Assembly (NCBI GenBank): GCA_017428525.1
Contig: JAFRQQ010000022.1
Span: 1-64,000 of the forward strand
Direction of reading: 5' to 3'
Length of the DNA: 64,000 nt
Source: Clostridia bacterium
Lineage (GTDB): Bacteria; Bacillota; Clostridia; Oscillospirales; Acutalibacteraceae
A program made the position numbers and the translations under genes. Below, piece by piece: positions 43,101 through 49,771 of this stretch (position 1 is its first letter; each line of letters starts with the position of its first letter). Under the pieces are notes generated by a model. It did no database searches. It was given only the letters and a program-made list of their open reading frames with translations, and was not told the origin of the DNA.

Positions 43101-43987
43101 TGACACTCAATGTGTCTTATGCAAGCGGCAAAGCAGAAACGGTTGACAGCGGCTTTACCGTAACGCCGGGTATATTCCGGAGAGAAGGCACACAGACCGT
43201 GACGGTGCAGTATAGGGGCATGACAACAAGCTTTGAGGTTGCCGTTGAAGAACTGCCCGTCAAGTCTTACAGAATCAATTATATCGTCGACGGCGCGCCT
43301 TACTACACCGGCGCCTATCAGGAAGGGTTTGCGATCACGCCGCCGACAGTGCCGACAAAAGCGGGTTATACCTTTATGGAATGGTCGCCGGCTTTGCCCG
43401 CAGTGATGCCCGGTCATGATCTGACTGTAAACGCTTTATTTGCGCCGATCAAATATAATGCAGAGTTTATTGCGGATGGAACGACGATCGCAATTGTGAC
43501 GTATACGGTTGAGGATCAGTCAATCCGGGAGCGTGAGCCGGCAGTTCCCCAGAAAACCGGTTATACCGCAAAATGGAACGACTATGAACTGGAGATTGGC
43601 GGAATCAAGGTGTATGCAGTTTATACTCCAATTCCAATTGAAAATGCGAACATCAAGATCCGCAACTTTGTCCCCACCCGCACCGAGGCTTATAAGACCA
43701 CCATCACCTTCACGGCGATCGTGACCGACGCGCCAGCTGGTGCAACGATCCAGTGGTTCGTCAATGACAAGAAAGCAGAAACCGGCGAGACCTGCACGGT
43801 CAAGCAGGCGACCACAGATTTCACCGTGCAATGCAAGCTGATCGGCAGTGACGGCAGCGTCCTGGCGGAGAGCGAAATTGAGACCGTCAAGGTCAACACC
43901 GGCTTCTTCGCAAAGCTCATTGCCTTCTTCAAAGGCCTCTTCGGCTCCCTGCCCGTGATCGCACAGACGATCAAGGAAACCCTGTAA
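40142..43987 (+). CDS. 1,281-aa mosaic surface protein with NlpC/P60 peptidase
   Basis: Signal peptide about 1-35. The NlpC/P60 domain follows (about 38-165; catalytic Cys in NSFDCCGLVKY, His in WHGKHVAIYIG), predicted to cut peptidoglycan stem peptides. Then an InlB-type repeat (about 167-235; FDANGG..., GYTFDGWF), a ricin-type beta-trefoil (about 240-380), a carbohydrate-binding-like domain (about 385-560), a second InlB-type unit, Cys-pair modules (about 620-790; CxxC pairs), three Ig-like Big_3 domains (about 800-1035; YFVGDSLNQSGLTLTV and relatives), two more repeats and a hydrophobic C-terminal tail. It probably modifies and adheres to cell wall or mucus glycans. The first part is clearly AT-richer than the end. 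Confidence 0.9.
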   Translation: MKIIVNGKKSIALLMAIVIAIGCFFVGTGKLNVDAVSVSGDQIVSYAKQFIGYPYGSSYGPNSFDCCGLVKYVFGHFGISLPWNCYDYKDYGTVVSASNAKPGDLVVWHGKHVAIYIGDGNTINALNKSAGVCYTKVSNYGHYEGSTFVHDNPSYYIRVNGVGETVTVSFDANGGTASNSKVSFFADEKYGEAFPVAWRNGYTFDGWFTSASGGTQHTHTTKASKSVTKLYAHWVKNTTGVLEEGHIYKIYSKKSGLPLQAMGSSVRSEVHQMQESNSSTQLWRVISADDNGYYRLESLYGGLSLDMNADNKYEYLLPLKIYTQNTNSDAQFFSIISRGNGYYSIHSKNTCLALDIYDGSTEANAKVVQWDPHGLDNQLYKFEEIEDRTITFYNNYNNNYLPSLREVYEHEGSTVPKNNYNSRGDGVSVRIDPSNDSLIITQTVANKDNDMRWVAAMTDSNTFGPNALEDTTVELHFKAKASVSGANIQFRWGFDSVDNYYPAALTTAWKDYTVEIPRTRKSGNNLHPYIDKACTVEIKEIALYVKGSTGYIGDTDFYSPQTITENIYNSVVFGPSNPTREGYEFDGWYDKRVGGNLISSDGIVFIGDLPGNLAVYAHWIKSEVHVHSFTTTVTQATCETEGHTLKVCEVCGYAEDTVTPALGHDYIHMHRDATCTEGVYDDWTCSRCGSSYGGGGDPLGHDYYPAVTHEAGCTSDGYILYKCSRCEDEYTETLPAHGHDFGEWVNADQNRHKHVCSWDESHVEYALHEWDEGVITTQPTATSDGVMTYTCTVCGATKTDTIAVNYEKIAVKTLPTKTSYFVGDSLNQSGLTLTVTFNNGNTETISSGFTCTPTKLNAAGTQKITVSYGGKTTSFNVTVKNDTVSGIEIKAQPNMTTYYVGDSFDPTGMTLTATYASGKTKTIYEGFTCSPETLLNAGTQTITVTYGGKTATVTVRVNEDQISGITVATLPNNMNYYVGDSISTNGLTLNVSYASGKAETVDSGFTVTPGIFRREGTQTVTVQYRGMTTSFEVAVEELPVKSYRINYIVDGAPYYTGAYQEGFAITPPTVPTKAGYTFMEWSPALPAVMPGHDLTVNALFAPIKYNAEFIADGTTIAIVTYTVEDQSIREREPAVPQKTGYTAKWNDYELEIGGIKVYAVYTPIPIENANIKIRNFVPTRTEAYKTTITFTAIVTDAPAGATIQWFVNDKKAETGETCTVKQATTDFTVQCKLIGSDGSVLAESEIETVKVNTGFFAKLIAFFKGLFGSLPVIAQTIKETL

Positions 43988-44020
43988 GCGGCATCCGCAC
44001 AAAAACAAAACACCAATAAA

Positions 44021-44049
44021 AAAGCAGCTCGTTTCGGCGAGCTGCTTTT
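44021..44049 (+). terminator. Terminator of the NlpC/P60 gene
   Basis: GCAGCTCG (44024-44031) pairs with CGAGCTGC (44038-44045), preceded by AAAAAA and followed by TTTT. Confidence 0.85.
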
Positions 44050-44143
44050 CAATATACAAAGAGAAGCGGGCGGATCTGCAGCGCGTTCTCAAAAGAAAGC
44101 GCCTTTGCCGCCGACAGTCTGCGCGCTGTCCGCGGAAAAGCCG

Positions 44144-44177
44144 ACCACCCGCAGGGCGTTGACCCTGCGGGTGGTTT
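44144..44177. terminator. Second terminator, 13-bp stem
   Basis: ACCACCCGCAGGG (44144-44156) pairs perfectly with CCCTGCGGGTGGT (44163-44175), then TTTTAA on the plus strand. It lies between convergent units and about 20 bases after the glycerate kinase stop. Confidence 0.75.
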
Positions 44178-44197
44178 TAACACTATTGCGTTCAGAT

Positions 44198-45337
44198 TCA
44201 GCCGTTCTGATCCGGCGCATGCAGGATCGTTTCCGCCGCGCGTTTCGCTGCGGCGGTCAGGTCGCTGCGGCAGGTGCGCAGCAGTTCCGCCATGGGTTTG
44301 GGCGTTTCCGTGCTGAAACAGGCTGCCGTGACGCCGCAGCCGAGGATGCGTTCCCAGCCGTCGCCCTTGCAGCCGCAGATCGCGAGCACGGGCTTGCCCG
44401 CCGCCGCGCCGCGCTTTGCCACGCCGGAGATCACCTTGCCGTCGGCGGACTGGCTGTCCAGCCGCCCTTCGCCGGTGATGATCCAGTCGGCTTGCGCCGC
44501 CAGCGCGTCAAAGCCCGCCGCGTCCAGCACAAGGTCAATGCCCTTTTTCAGCGTCGCGCCGAAAAACGCGACCGCGCCGCCGCCGAAGCCGCCCGCCGCG
44601 CCCGCGCCGGGCATCGCGGCAACATCCGAGCCGCAATCCGCGGCGATCACCGCTGCGAGCTGCCGCAAGCCGGCGTCCAGCTGCGCGACCATCGCGGGGT
44701 CCGCGCCCTTCTGCGGGGCGAATACGTAAGCCGCGCCCTGCGGCCCGAAGAACGGGTTTTCCACATCGCAGGCCGCCTCGACCGGCAGGGGAAAGGGCGT
44801 CGCCGGCGGCAGGATCTTGCGGATGTCCGCCAGGTGCGCGCCGACCGGCTCCACGGGATCGCCCGCGGCATTCAGAAACTGCCAGCCGAGCGCGGACGCC
44901 GCGCCGATTCCGCCGTCGTTTGTGGCGCTGCCGCCGAGCCCGAGCAGGATCCGCTTTGCGCCGCTGCGCGCCGCGTCCAGCATCAGCTCGCCGACGCCGC
45001 GCGTTGTGGCCAGCGCCGGATTCTTCTTCTCGCCCGCCAGCGGCAGGCCCGCGCAGGCCGCCGTTTCAATGACCGCCGTGCCGTCCGGGAGCAGCAGATA
45101 GCCCGCCTGCATCGGCGTGCCGAAGACGCCGCTGACCGTGGCGCTACATGCGGTCCCGCCGCAGCAGGTGCGCAGCGCCTCCGCCAGCCCCTCGCCGCCG
45201 TCGGCCACGGGGAGCCGGGTGATTTCCAGCGTCGGATCAGCTGCAAGCAGGCCCTCTGCGATCAGATCGGCCACCTGCGCCGCCGTCAGCGTGCCTTTGA
45301 AGCTGTCCGGCGCGATCAGTATGCGTTTGCCGCTCAT
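44198..45337 (-). CDS. Glycerate kinase (GlxK/GarK type)
   Basis: The protein has 379 residues. It phosphorylates D-glycerate to 2-phosphoglycerate. Family signatures visible: IAPDSFKGTLTA (about 7-18), VADGGEGLAEAL (about 44-55), ATTRGVGELMLDA and LLGLGGSATNDGGIGAASAL (about 125-150), GAAGGFGGGAVAF and DWIITGEGRLDSQS (about 285-300). Its start overlaps the peptidase stop by four bases, so it is cotranscribed and probably translationally coupled with genes for GH89 and M20 enzymes. How glycerate arises in this pathway is not evident. Confidence 0.95.
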   Translation of the reverse strand: MSGKRILIAPDSFKGTLTAAQVADLIAEGLLAADPTLEITRLPVADGGEGLAEALRTCCGGTACSATVSGVFGTPMQAGYLLLPDGTAVIETAACAGLPLAGEKKNPALATTRGVGELMLDAARSGAKRILLGLGGSATNDGGIGAASALGWQFLNAAGDPVEPVGAHLADIRKILPPATPFPLPVEAACDVENPFFGPQGAAYVFAPQKGADPAMVAQLDAGLRQLAAVIAADCGSDVAAMPGAGAAGGFGGGAVAFFGATLKKGIDLVLDAAGFDALAAQADWIITGEGRLDSQSADGKVISGVAKRGAAAGKPVLAICGCKGDGWERILGCGVTAACFSTETPKPMAELLRTCRSDLTAAAKRAAETILHAPDQNG

Positions 45338-46818
45338 TCCGCCGACACTCTGCGGATGTAGCGCTTGAAGAAGGCGACGCCGGGTTCAATGGCCTCGACC
45401 GGAATGCGCTCATTCGTCGCGTGGGTGCAGAGCAGCAGCTCCACGGATGCGCGGTAGGGGGAGTAGCGATAGATGTTTTCGCAGATCGGCTCATAGTAGC
45501 AGGCGTCCGTGCCGCCCATGACGAGGTAGGGGGCGACGATGTTGTCCGCGCTTTCCTGCATGCAGAGCTCTTCGATGATTTTGAAGGTGCGGGAATCCGT
45601 CGGCGAGAACTTCGAGGCTTCCTTCGCCTTGAGGATATTGACTTCGATGTTCTTGTTGCGCACGACCTTGTGAATGTGATTCTCCACGTCGGCGATCGTC
45701 GTGCCGGGCATCATGCGGAAGTTGACCGTGACGCTCGCCTTCTGCGGGAGCACGTTTGCCGCGGGGCTGCCCTCGGCCATGGTGACGCCGGTCGTGGTGC
45801 GGATCAGGCTCGCCGCGGGCGGAATCTGCTTCATCACGGTCTTGAGCACGGGCTTGAGATAGGGCAGGTTGCAGGTCACAAGCCGCACGGGATAGGTGCA
45901 GTTGCGCCCGATATTTTCAAACAGGCTGGTGACGAAGGGCTTGAGCTCGGACTGGAACTGATGATTCTCCAGGTCGCGGATGACGTTTGCGAGCTCGCCG
46001 AGCGCGGAATGCTTCGGCGGCTGCGAGGAATGGCCGCCCTTGGAGCGCAGGCTGATCTCGAAATCGGCGTAGCCCTTTTCCGCGATGCCGATGCCGACCA
46101 GGGATTTGTTGTTGATCACGCCCTTGACGTTGACGGGCAGGATCGCGCCGCCCTCGTCGATGACGCTGTCCAGATGGACGCCGCGGCTTTTCAGCGTTTC
46201 CATGATGGATTTCGCGCCGCCCTCACCGGAGGCGACCACCTCTTCATCCTGGCCGAAGAGCAGATAGACGTCGCGCTCGGGCTGGAAGCCTTCTTCCAGC
46301 AGGGTCTCCACGGCCTCCATGACGCCGGTCAGATGGTTTTTGATATCCAGCGCGCCGCGGCCCCAGATGAATTCGCCGTCGTTGTAGCCAGAGAACGGGG
46401 GATGGGTCCAGTCGTCCCAGGTGCCCTCGGAGATCGGCACGACGTCCTGATGCGCCAGCATCGCGATCGGATCCAGATCGTCGCGCGTGCCCTTCCAGCG
46501 GTAAAGCAGGCTCGCTTCGTTGACGATTTCCCGCGTCAGCGTTTTGTGGAGCAGGGGATAGGCTTCCTCCAGGAACGCGTGGAATTTCTCAAACTGCGTG
46601 TAGTCCACGTCCGCCTTGTTCGGATAGCTGACGGTCGGGATGGAGATCGCCTGGGAGAGATGCGCCATGGCGCGTTCGGCGTTCACGGCCTCGGGCGTCA
46701 GCGTGCCGTAATCCCGGGCCTCCGGCTTGAATTTCAGCGCGCGCACGGCGTTGACCGCCGTCGCAGCGCCGAGCGTGCCGCCCACGGCGCCGAGGATCAC
46801 TTTATTCTTCTTCATCAT
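45334..46818 (-). CDS. M20 family metallopeptidase (PM20D1/carboxypeptidase-like)
   Basis: The protein has 494 residues from ATG 46818, preferred because AAAGGG lies upstream; the frame is open 12 codons further. An N-terminal hydrophobic stretch (GAVGGTLGAATAVNAV) could be an anchor. Metal-site motifs are LAHQDVVPISEGTWDDW (about 118-134; His), GRGALDIKNHL (Asp) and FGQDEEV (Glu-Glu). M20 enzymes hydrolyse peptides or N-acyl amino acids. It overlaps the GH89 gene by 17 bases and the kinase gene by four. Confidence 0.9.
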   Translation of the reverse strand: MMKKNKVILGAVGGTLGAATAVNAVRALKFKPEARDYGTLTPEAVNAERAMAHLSQAISIPTVSYPNKADVDYTQFEKFHAFLEEAYPLLHKTLTREIVNEASLLYRWKGTRDDLDPIAMLAHQDVVPISEGTWDDWTHPPFSGYNDGEFIWGRGALDIKNHLTGVMEAVETLLEEGFQPERDVYLLFGQDEEVVASGEGGAKSIMETLKSRGVHLDSVIDEGGAILPVNVKGVINNKSLVGIGIAEKGYADFEISLRSKGGHSSQPPKHSALGELANVIRDLENHQFQSELKPFVTSLFENIGRNCTYPVRLVTCNLPYLKPVLKTVMKQIPPAASLIRTTTGVTMAEGSPAANVLPQKASVTVNFRMMPGTTIADVENHIHKVVRNKNIEVNILKAKEASKFSPTDSRTFKIIEELCMQESADNIVAPYLVMGGTDACYYEPICENIYRYSPYRASVELLLCTHATNERIPVEAIEPGVAFFKRYIRRVSAE

Positions 46819-48952
46819 TGTTATCAACCCTTTCTGTGCTGTTTGCAGTTTCATTTAAAATCACGGCGCTGTATTTTTCCAGCAGACGCCGTGCGGCTTC
46901 CAGTGTGTCCTCCTCCGACGGCGGCGCGGGATTCGCGGTTTTGAGCCAGTTGCGTTCGAATTCCGCGTATTTTTTATAGAAGGCGTTGCCGCAGTAGAGG
47001 TTGCGCTCGCAGTGTTGCTTTTTGGTCGTGGTGGAAAACCGGCGGCGCCGCGGGAATTCCAGCGCCAGCTTCTCAAAGAAGCTCTGCCAGCGCTTGCTGT
47101 AGTAGGAGGCGATCATGCCGCCCCATTCCTTCCAGGCGTAGTCGTAGTTGACCGTGTTGTTCACCGGACCCCAGAGCGTGAGCTGCGTGAGCAGATTCAG
47201 CTCGAAGTTTTCTTTTTCCTTGTCGTTGAGCGCGGCGGCGGCCGCTTCCTCCAGATGGCGGTGCAGCGTCAGCTCCGGCCGCGTCTGCAGCAGGGCGTCG
47301 AGCTCCTCGCACAGGCGCAGGAAGGCGTTGGCCGAGCGCTCGAACAGATTGACGTTGCGCTCGTTGAAGCCGGTCATGACGCGGTCATAGAGCGCGGAAG
47401 CGTAATTGCTCATCACCTGCCGCACAAGGTCGCACGCGTCGAAGACGAAGCCGTCGGTCTGCGCGGTTTCCGACGCCAGCAGCTTCTGCGCCGCGCGGCA
47501 GAGCAGCTTGTTGTCATAGCGCAGCTCGCGGTGATCGTTCGGCGCGGTGTGGCGCAGCTCCGTGGCCGGCCGCGCGCAGATGACCGAGCCGGTTTCGCGG
47601 CCCGTGCAGGCGGGGGAATAGCAGCTCTCCCGCAGCAGCTGCATCGCTTCGGTCAGGCAGGCCTCGTCGCTGCCGTAGCGGCGGCGGGCGTAATCGCGCA
47701 GCCAGGCGTCGAGGTCGATCGCGCCGGCCTCGGTCAGCATCTGAAACGCGAGATCGTAATACAGCGGATTCTGGAACACGCCCTCCATAAACAGGCCGGT
47801 GCCCACGCAGTTTTCCGCGTTCAGCTTCGCATAGGGATTTTCCGCGAGCGCGTCGATGCTGCCGTGCAGGGTGTTGCGGTCGCCGAAATTATGCAGGTTG
47901 CCCAGCACGAAATCATAGCCCCAGAAGTTCTCGGTCTCCTTGCATTTGGAGGCGTCGATGTCGAGAATCAGCAGGCGCTCCTTCGGCACGGCCTTGACGA
48001 TTTTTTCGCGCAGCGACCAGCTCTGCATCACCCAGACGGAATCCGTGTCGAAGGACTGATACATGTCGTCGATCGCGCGGCCGACCTGCCGCAGATAATC
48101 GCGGGTCTTGACGCCGGGCTCATTCTCGTGGAAGGGGTCGCAGGCATAATAGTGGAAAGCGCCGAAGAGCTGCCGCTGCTTTTCAAGCAGGGCGTGGCCC
48201 ACGCGCCGGAAGACCGGATCGGTCGGATCGAGCTGATAGGTCACGGGGAAGTTGCACCAGGAGGGGATCATCCGCAGCTTGGTGCCGGGGAAGACCTTGA
48301 CGATGTTGCGCGGCACACTGCCGGCAAAGCCCTGCTGGATCGGCGTCATGCCCAGCTCGGTTTCGCGCGCGAGGATCTTTTTGCCCAGTTCAACGCGCCG
48401 CTCGATGTATCTGACGTCCATCAGGCTGAAATAGCCGCAGAGATTCGTCATCAGCTGCCACGGCCAGAAGCCGGGACCGGAGAGATAGGAGAGCGCGCCG
48501 GTCTCGCTGTAGCCAAGGTCACGCATCGTGTAATACCAGACGGCCTCGCTGCCGACCACGCTCAGCGGCATGTTGACGCCGTTCATGGCCATGAAATCGA
48601 TCTCGCGCTCCCAGTCCTCCCACTGCCAGAAGGCGAAGGAGTAACCGACCGTGCAGTAGTTCATATAGACGCGGCGTTCCTGCGGGATCACCTTTTCGAG
48701 CCGCCCGGCAAAGAGCGGGGCCTGCGCAACCTGCAGCGTGCGGTTGCCGCAGTGGGAGAGGTTGACGCCGCAGAACTGACGCAGATAGGCGTAATAGCCC
48801 ATGGCCTGGCTGATTTTGCAGTCGCCGCAGATGACGATCTTGCCGTCCTCGCAGAAAACGGCGTAGGTGTTTTTGCCGTCCTGCGGCGGAATGTCGCGCA
48901 GAACAAAGCGGTCGGCGATTTCCGGGGTGTTGCGCAGGATCAGATTTTGCAT
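46802..48952 (-). CDS. GH89 alpha-N-acetylglucosaminidase (NAGLU family)
   Basis: The protein has 716 residues and no signal peptide. The N-terminal alpha/beta domain (about 1-90) precedes a (beta/alpha)8 catalytic barrel with WQWEDWEREIDFMAMNGVNM (about 109-128) and GFAGSVP (208-214). The candidate catalytic acids are Glu276 in DPFHENEP and Glu390 in GLFMEGVFQNP, followed by a helical C-terminal domain. GH89 removes terminal alpha-linked GlcNAc from mucin or heparan-type glycans. A cytosolic location would require import of the sugar. First gene of the operon with the M20 peptidase and glycerate kinase. Confidence 0.93.
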   Translation of the reverse strand: MQNLILRNTPEIADRFVLRDIPPQDGKNTYAVFCEDGKIVICGDCKISQAMGYYAYLRQFCGVNLSHCGNRTLQVAQAPLFAGRLEKVIPQERRVYMNYCTVGYSFAFWQWEDWEREIDFMAMNGVNMPLSVVGSEAVWYYTMRDLGYSETGALSYLSGPGFWPWQLMTNLCGYFSLMDVRYIERRVELGKKILARETELGMTPIQQGFAGSVPRNIVKVFPGTKLRMIPSWCNFPVTYQLDPTDPVFRRVGHALLEKQRQLFGAFHYYACDPFHENEPGVKTRDYLRQVGRAIDDMYQSFDTDSVWVMQSWSLREKIVKAVPKERLLILDIDASKCKETENFWGYDFVLGNLHNFGDRNTLHGSIDALAENPYAKLNAENCVGTGLFMEGVFQNPLYYDLAFQMLTEAGAIDLDAWLRDYARRRYGSDEACLTEAMQLLRESCYSPACTGRETGSVICARPATELRHTAPNDHRELRYDNKLLCRAAQKLLASETAQTDGFVFDACDLVRQVMSNYASALYDRVMTGFNERNVNLFERSANAFLRLCEELDALLQTRPELTLHRHLEEAAAAALNDKEKENFELNLLTQLTLWGPVNNTVNYDYAWKEWGGMIASYYSKRWQSFFEKLALEFPRRRRFSTTTKKQHCERNLYCGNAFYKKYAEFERNWLKTANPAPPSEEDTLEAARRLLEKYSAVILNETANSTERVDNNDEEE

Positions 48953-48985
48953 AAAATCATCCCCATTTTAATATGATACGGTATT

Positions 48986-49015
48986 ATTATAGCAAAAATC
49001 CGCTAAAACACAAGA
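48986..49015 (-). promoter_or_regulatory. Promoter of the GH89 operon
   Basis: A perfect TATAAT on the minus strand (48991-48986) lies 34 bases before the start, with a TTGTGT element about 16 bases further upstream. Confidence 0.55.
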
Positions 49016-49120
49016 GCAAAAATCGCATTGGGGAAAAGTTTTGACCAGGCACCGCGCGTGCGGCACGAAAGGCATTCCGTCCGACGGAGAAAAGAATTTG
49101 CTATTTTTCGCAGAAACCCC

Positions 49121-49149
49121 TTGACAAATTAGCGAAGGCTAACTATAAT
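49121..49149 (+). promoter_or_regulatory. Promoter of the feo operon
   Basis: TTGACA (49121-49126), a 17-base spacer and TATAAT (49144-49149): perfect consensus. The first TTAG operator fills the spacer. Confidence 0.9.
49129..49142 (+). promoter_or_regulatory. Iron-type operator 1 (TTAGCGAAGGCTAA)
   Basis: A 14-bp TTAGC-N4-GCTAA palindrome inside the -35/-10 spacer of the feo promoter. Half-sites resemble the TTAGG/CCTAA core of DtxR/IdeR boxes. Binding of a metal-loaded DtxR-family repressor here would block transcription. Confidence 0.75.
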
Positions 49150-49158
49150 AACAGGTGG

Positions 49159-49172
49159 TTAGGCACTGCTAA
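49159..49172 (+). promoter_or_regulatory. Iron-type operator 2 (TTAGGCACTGCTAA)
   Basis: The second box, extended to GGTTAGGCACTGCTAACC (49157-49174), lies at the expected transcription start. The centre is 30 bases from box 1. Confidence 0.75.
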
Positions 49173-49194
49173 CCTCTTGTTTTTACCCTGGCGG

Positions 49195-49208
49195 TTAGCA
49201 GAAGCTAA
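49195..49208 (+). promoter_or_regulatory. Iron-type operator 3 (TTAGCAGAAGCTAA)
   Basis: The third box, in the leader just before the first feoA ribosome binding site. The centre is 36 bases from box 2. Confidence 0.7.
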
Positions 49209-49231
49209 TTCGATGGACAGGAGGAACCGGT

Positions 49232-49444
49232 ATGATACCTCTCAGCATGGCGGACGTCGGGCAGCAGCAGATCATCCGGCGCATCGGCGGCAATCCGGAG
49301 GTCCGGAAGCATCTGGAAACGCTCGGTTTCAACGTGGGCGGCGAGGTTTGCATCGTGAGCACGCTTGGCGGCAATCTGATCGTGAAGGTCAAGGAGAGCC
49401 GCGTGGCTGTCAGCGAGGAGCTGGCGCGAAAGATTATGGTATAA
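49232..49444 (+). CDS. feoA: FeoA-domain protein 1
   Basis: The protein has 70 residues with an SH3-like FeoA fold (GQQQIIRRIGG, LETLGFNVGGEVCIVSTLGG, NLIVKVKESRVAVSEELARK). FeoA is a small cytoplasmic protein that supports FeoB-dependent ferrous iron uptake. AGGAGGAACCGGT precedes the ATG. It is the first of two tandem feoA genes. Confidence 0.93.
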   Translation: MIPLSMADVGQQQIIRRIGGNPEVRKHLETLGFNVGGEVCIVSTLGGNLIVKVKESRVAVSEELARKIMV

Positions 49445-49469
49445 AGTTTTATCAAAGGAGGCATCGGCA

Positions 49470-49691
49470 GTGAAAACACTCAAGGACGTCGGCATCGGCG
49501 AAACGGCAACGGTCGTCAAGCTGCATGGCGAGGGCGCGGTGAAGCGCCGCATCATGGATATGGGCATCACCCGGCATACGCCCGTTTACGTGCGCAAGGT
49601 CGCGCCGCTCGGCGATCCGGTCGAGGTCACGGTGCGCGGCTATGAGCTTTCGATCCGCAAAGCGGACGCGGAAATGATCGAAGTGGAATAA
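49470..49691 (+). CDS. feoA: FeoA-domain protein 2
   Basis: The protein has 73 residues with the FeoA fold (IGETATVVKLHGEGAVKRRI, MDMGITRHTPVYVRKVAPLG, GYELSIRKADAEMIEV). It starts 25 bases after the first feoA, with AAAGGAGG upstream. The two copies differ clearly, so they are old paralogues. A fourth operator lies between it and feoB. Confidence 0.93.
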   Translation: MKTLKDVGIGETATVVKLHGEGAVKRRIMDMGITRHTPVYVRKVAPLGDPVEVTVRGYELSIRKADAEMIEVE

Positions 49692-49720
49692 TCGCAGCGC
49701 ATCTTATTTTGCGCAAGAGG

Positions 49721-49734
49721 TTAGCGATTGCTAA
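49721..49734 (+). promoter_or_regulatory. Iron-type operator 4 (TTAGCGATTGCTAA)
   Basis: The box, extended to GGTTAGCGATTGCTAACC (49719-49736), stands between feoA2 and feoB. It could be a roadblock site or control an internal promoter. Confidence 0.7.
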
Positions 49735-49771
49735 CCAAATTGCAGATTTCAGAAGAAAGGAACGCGGGAGT

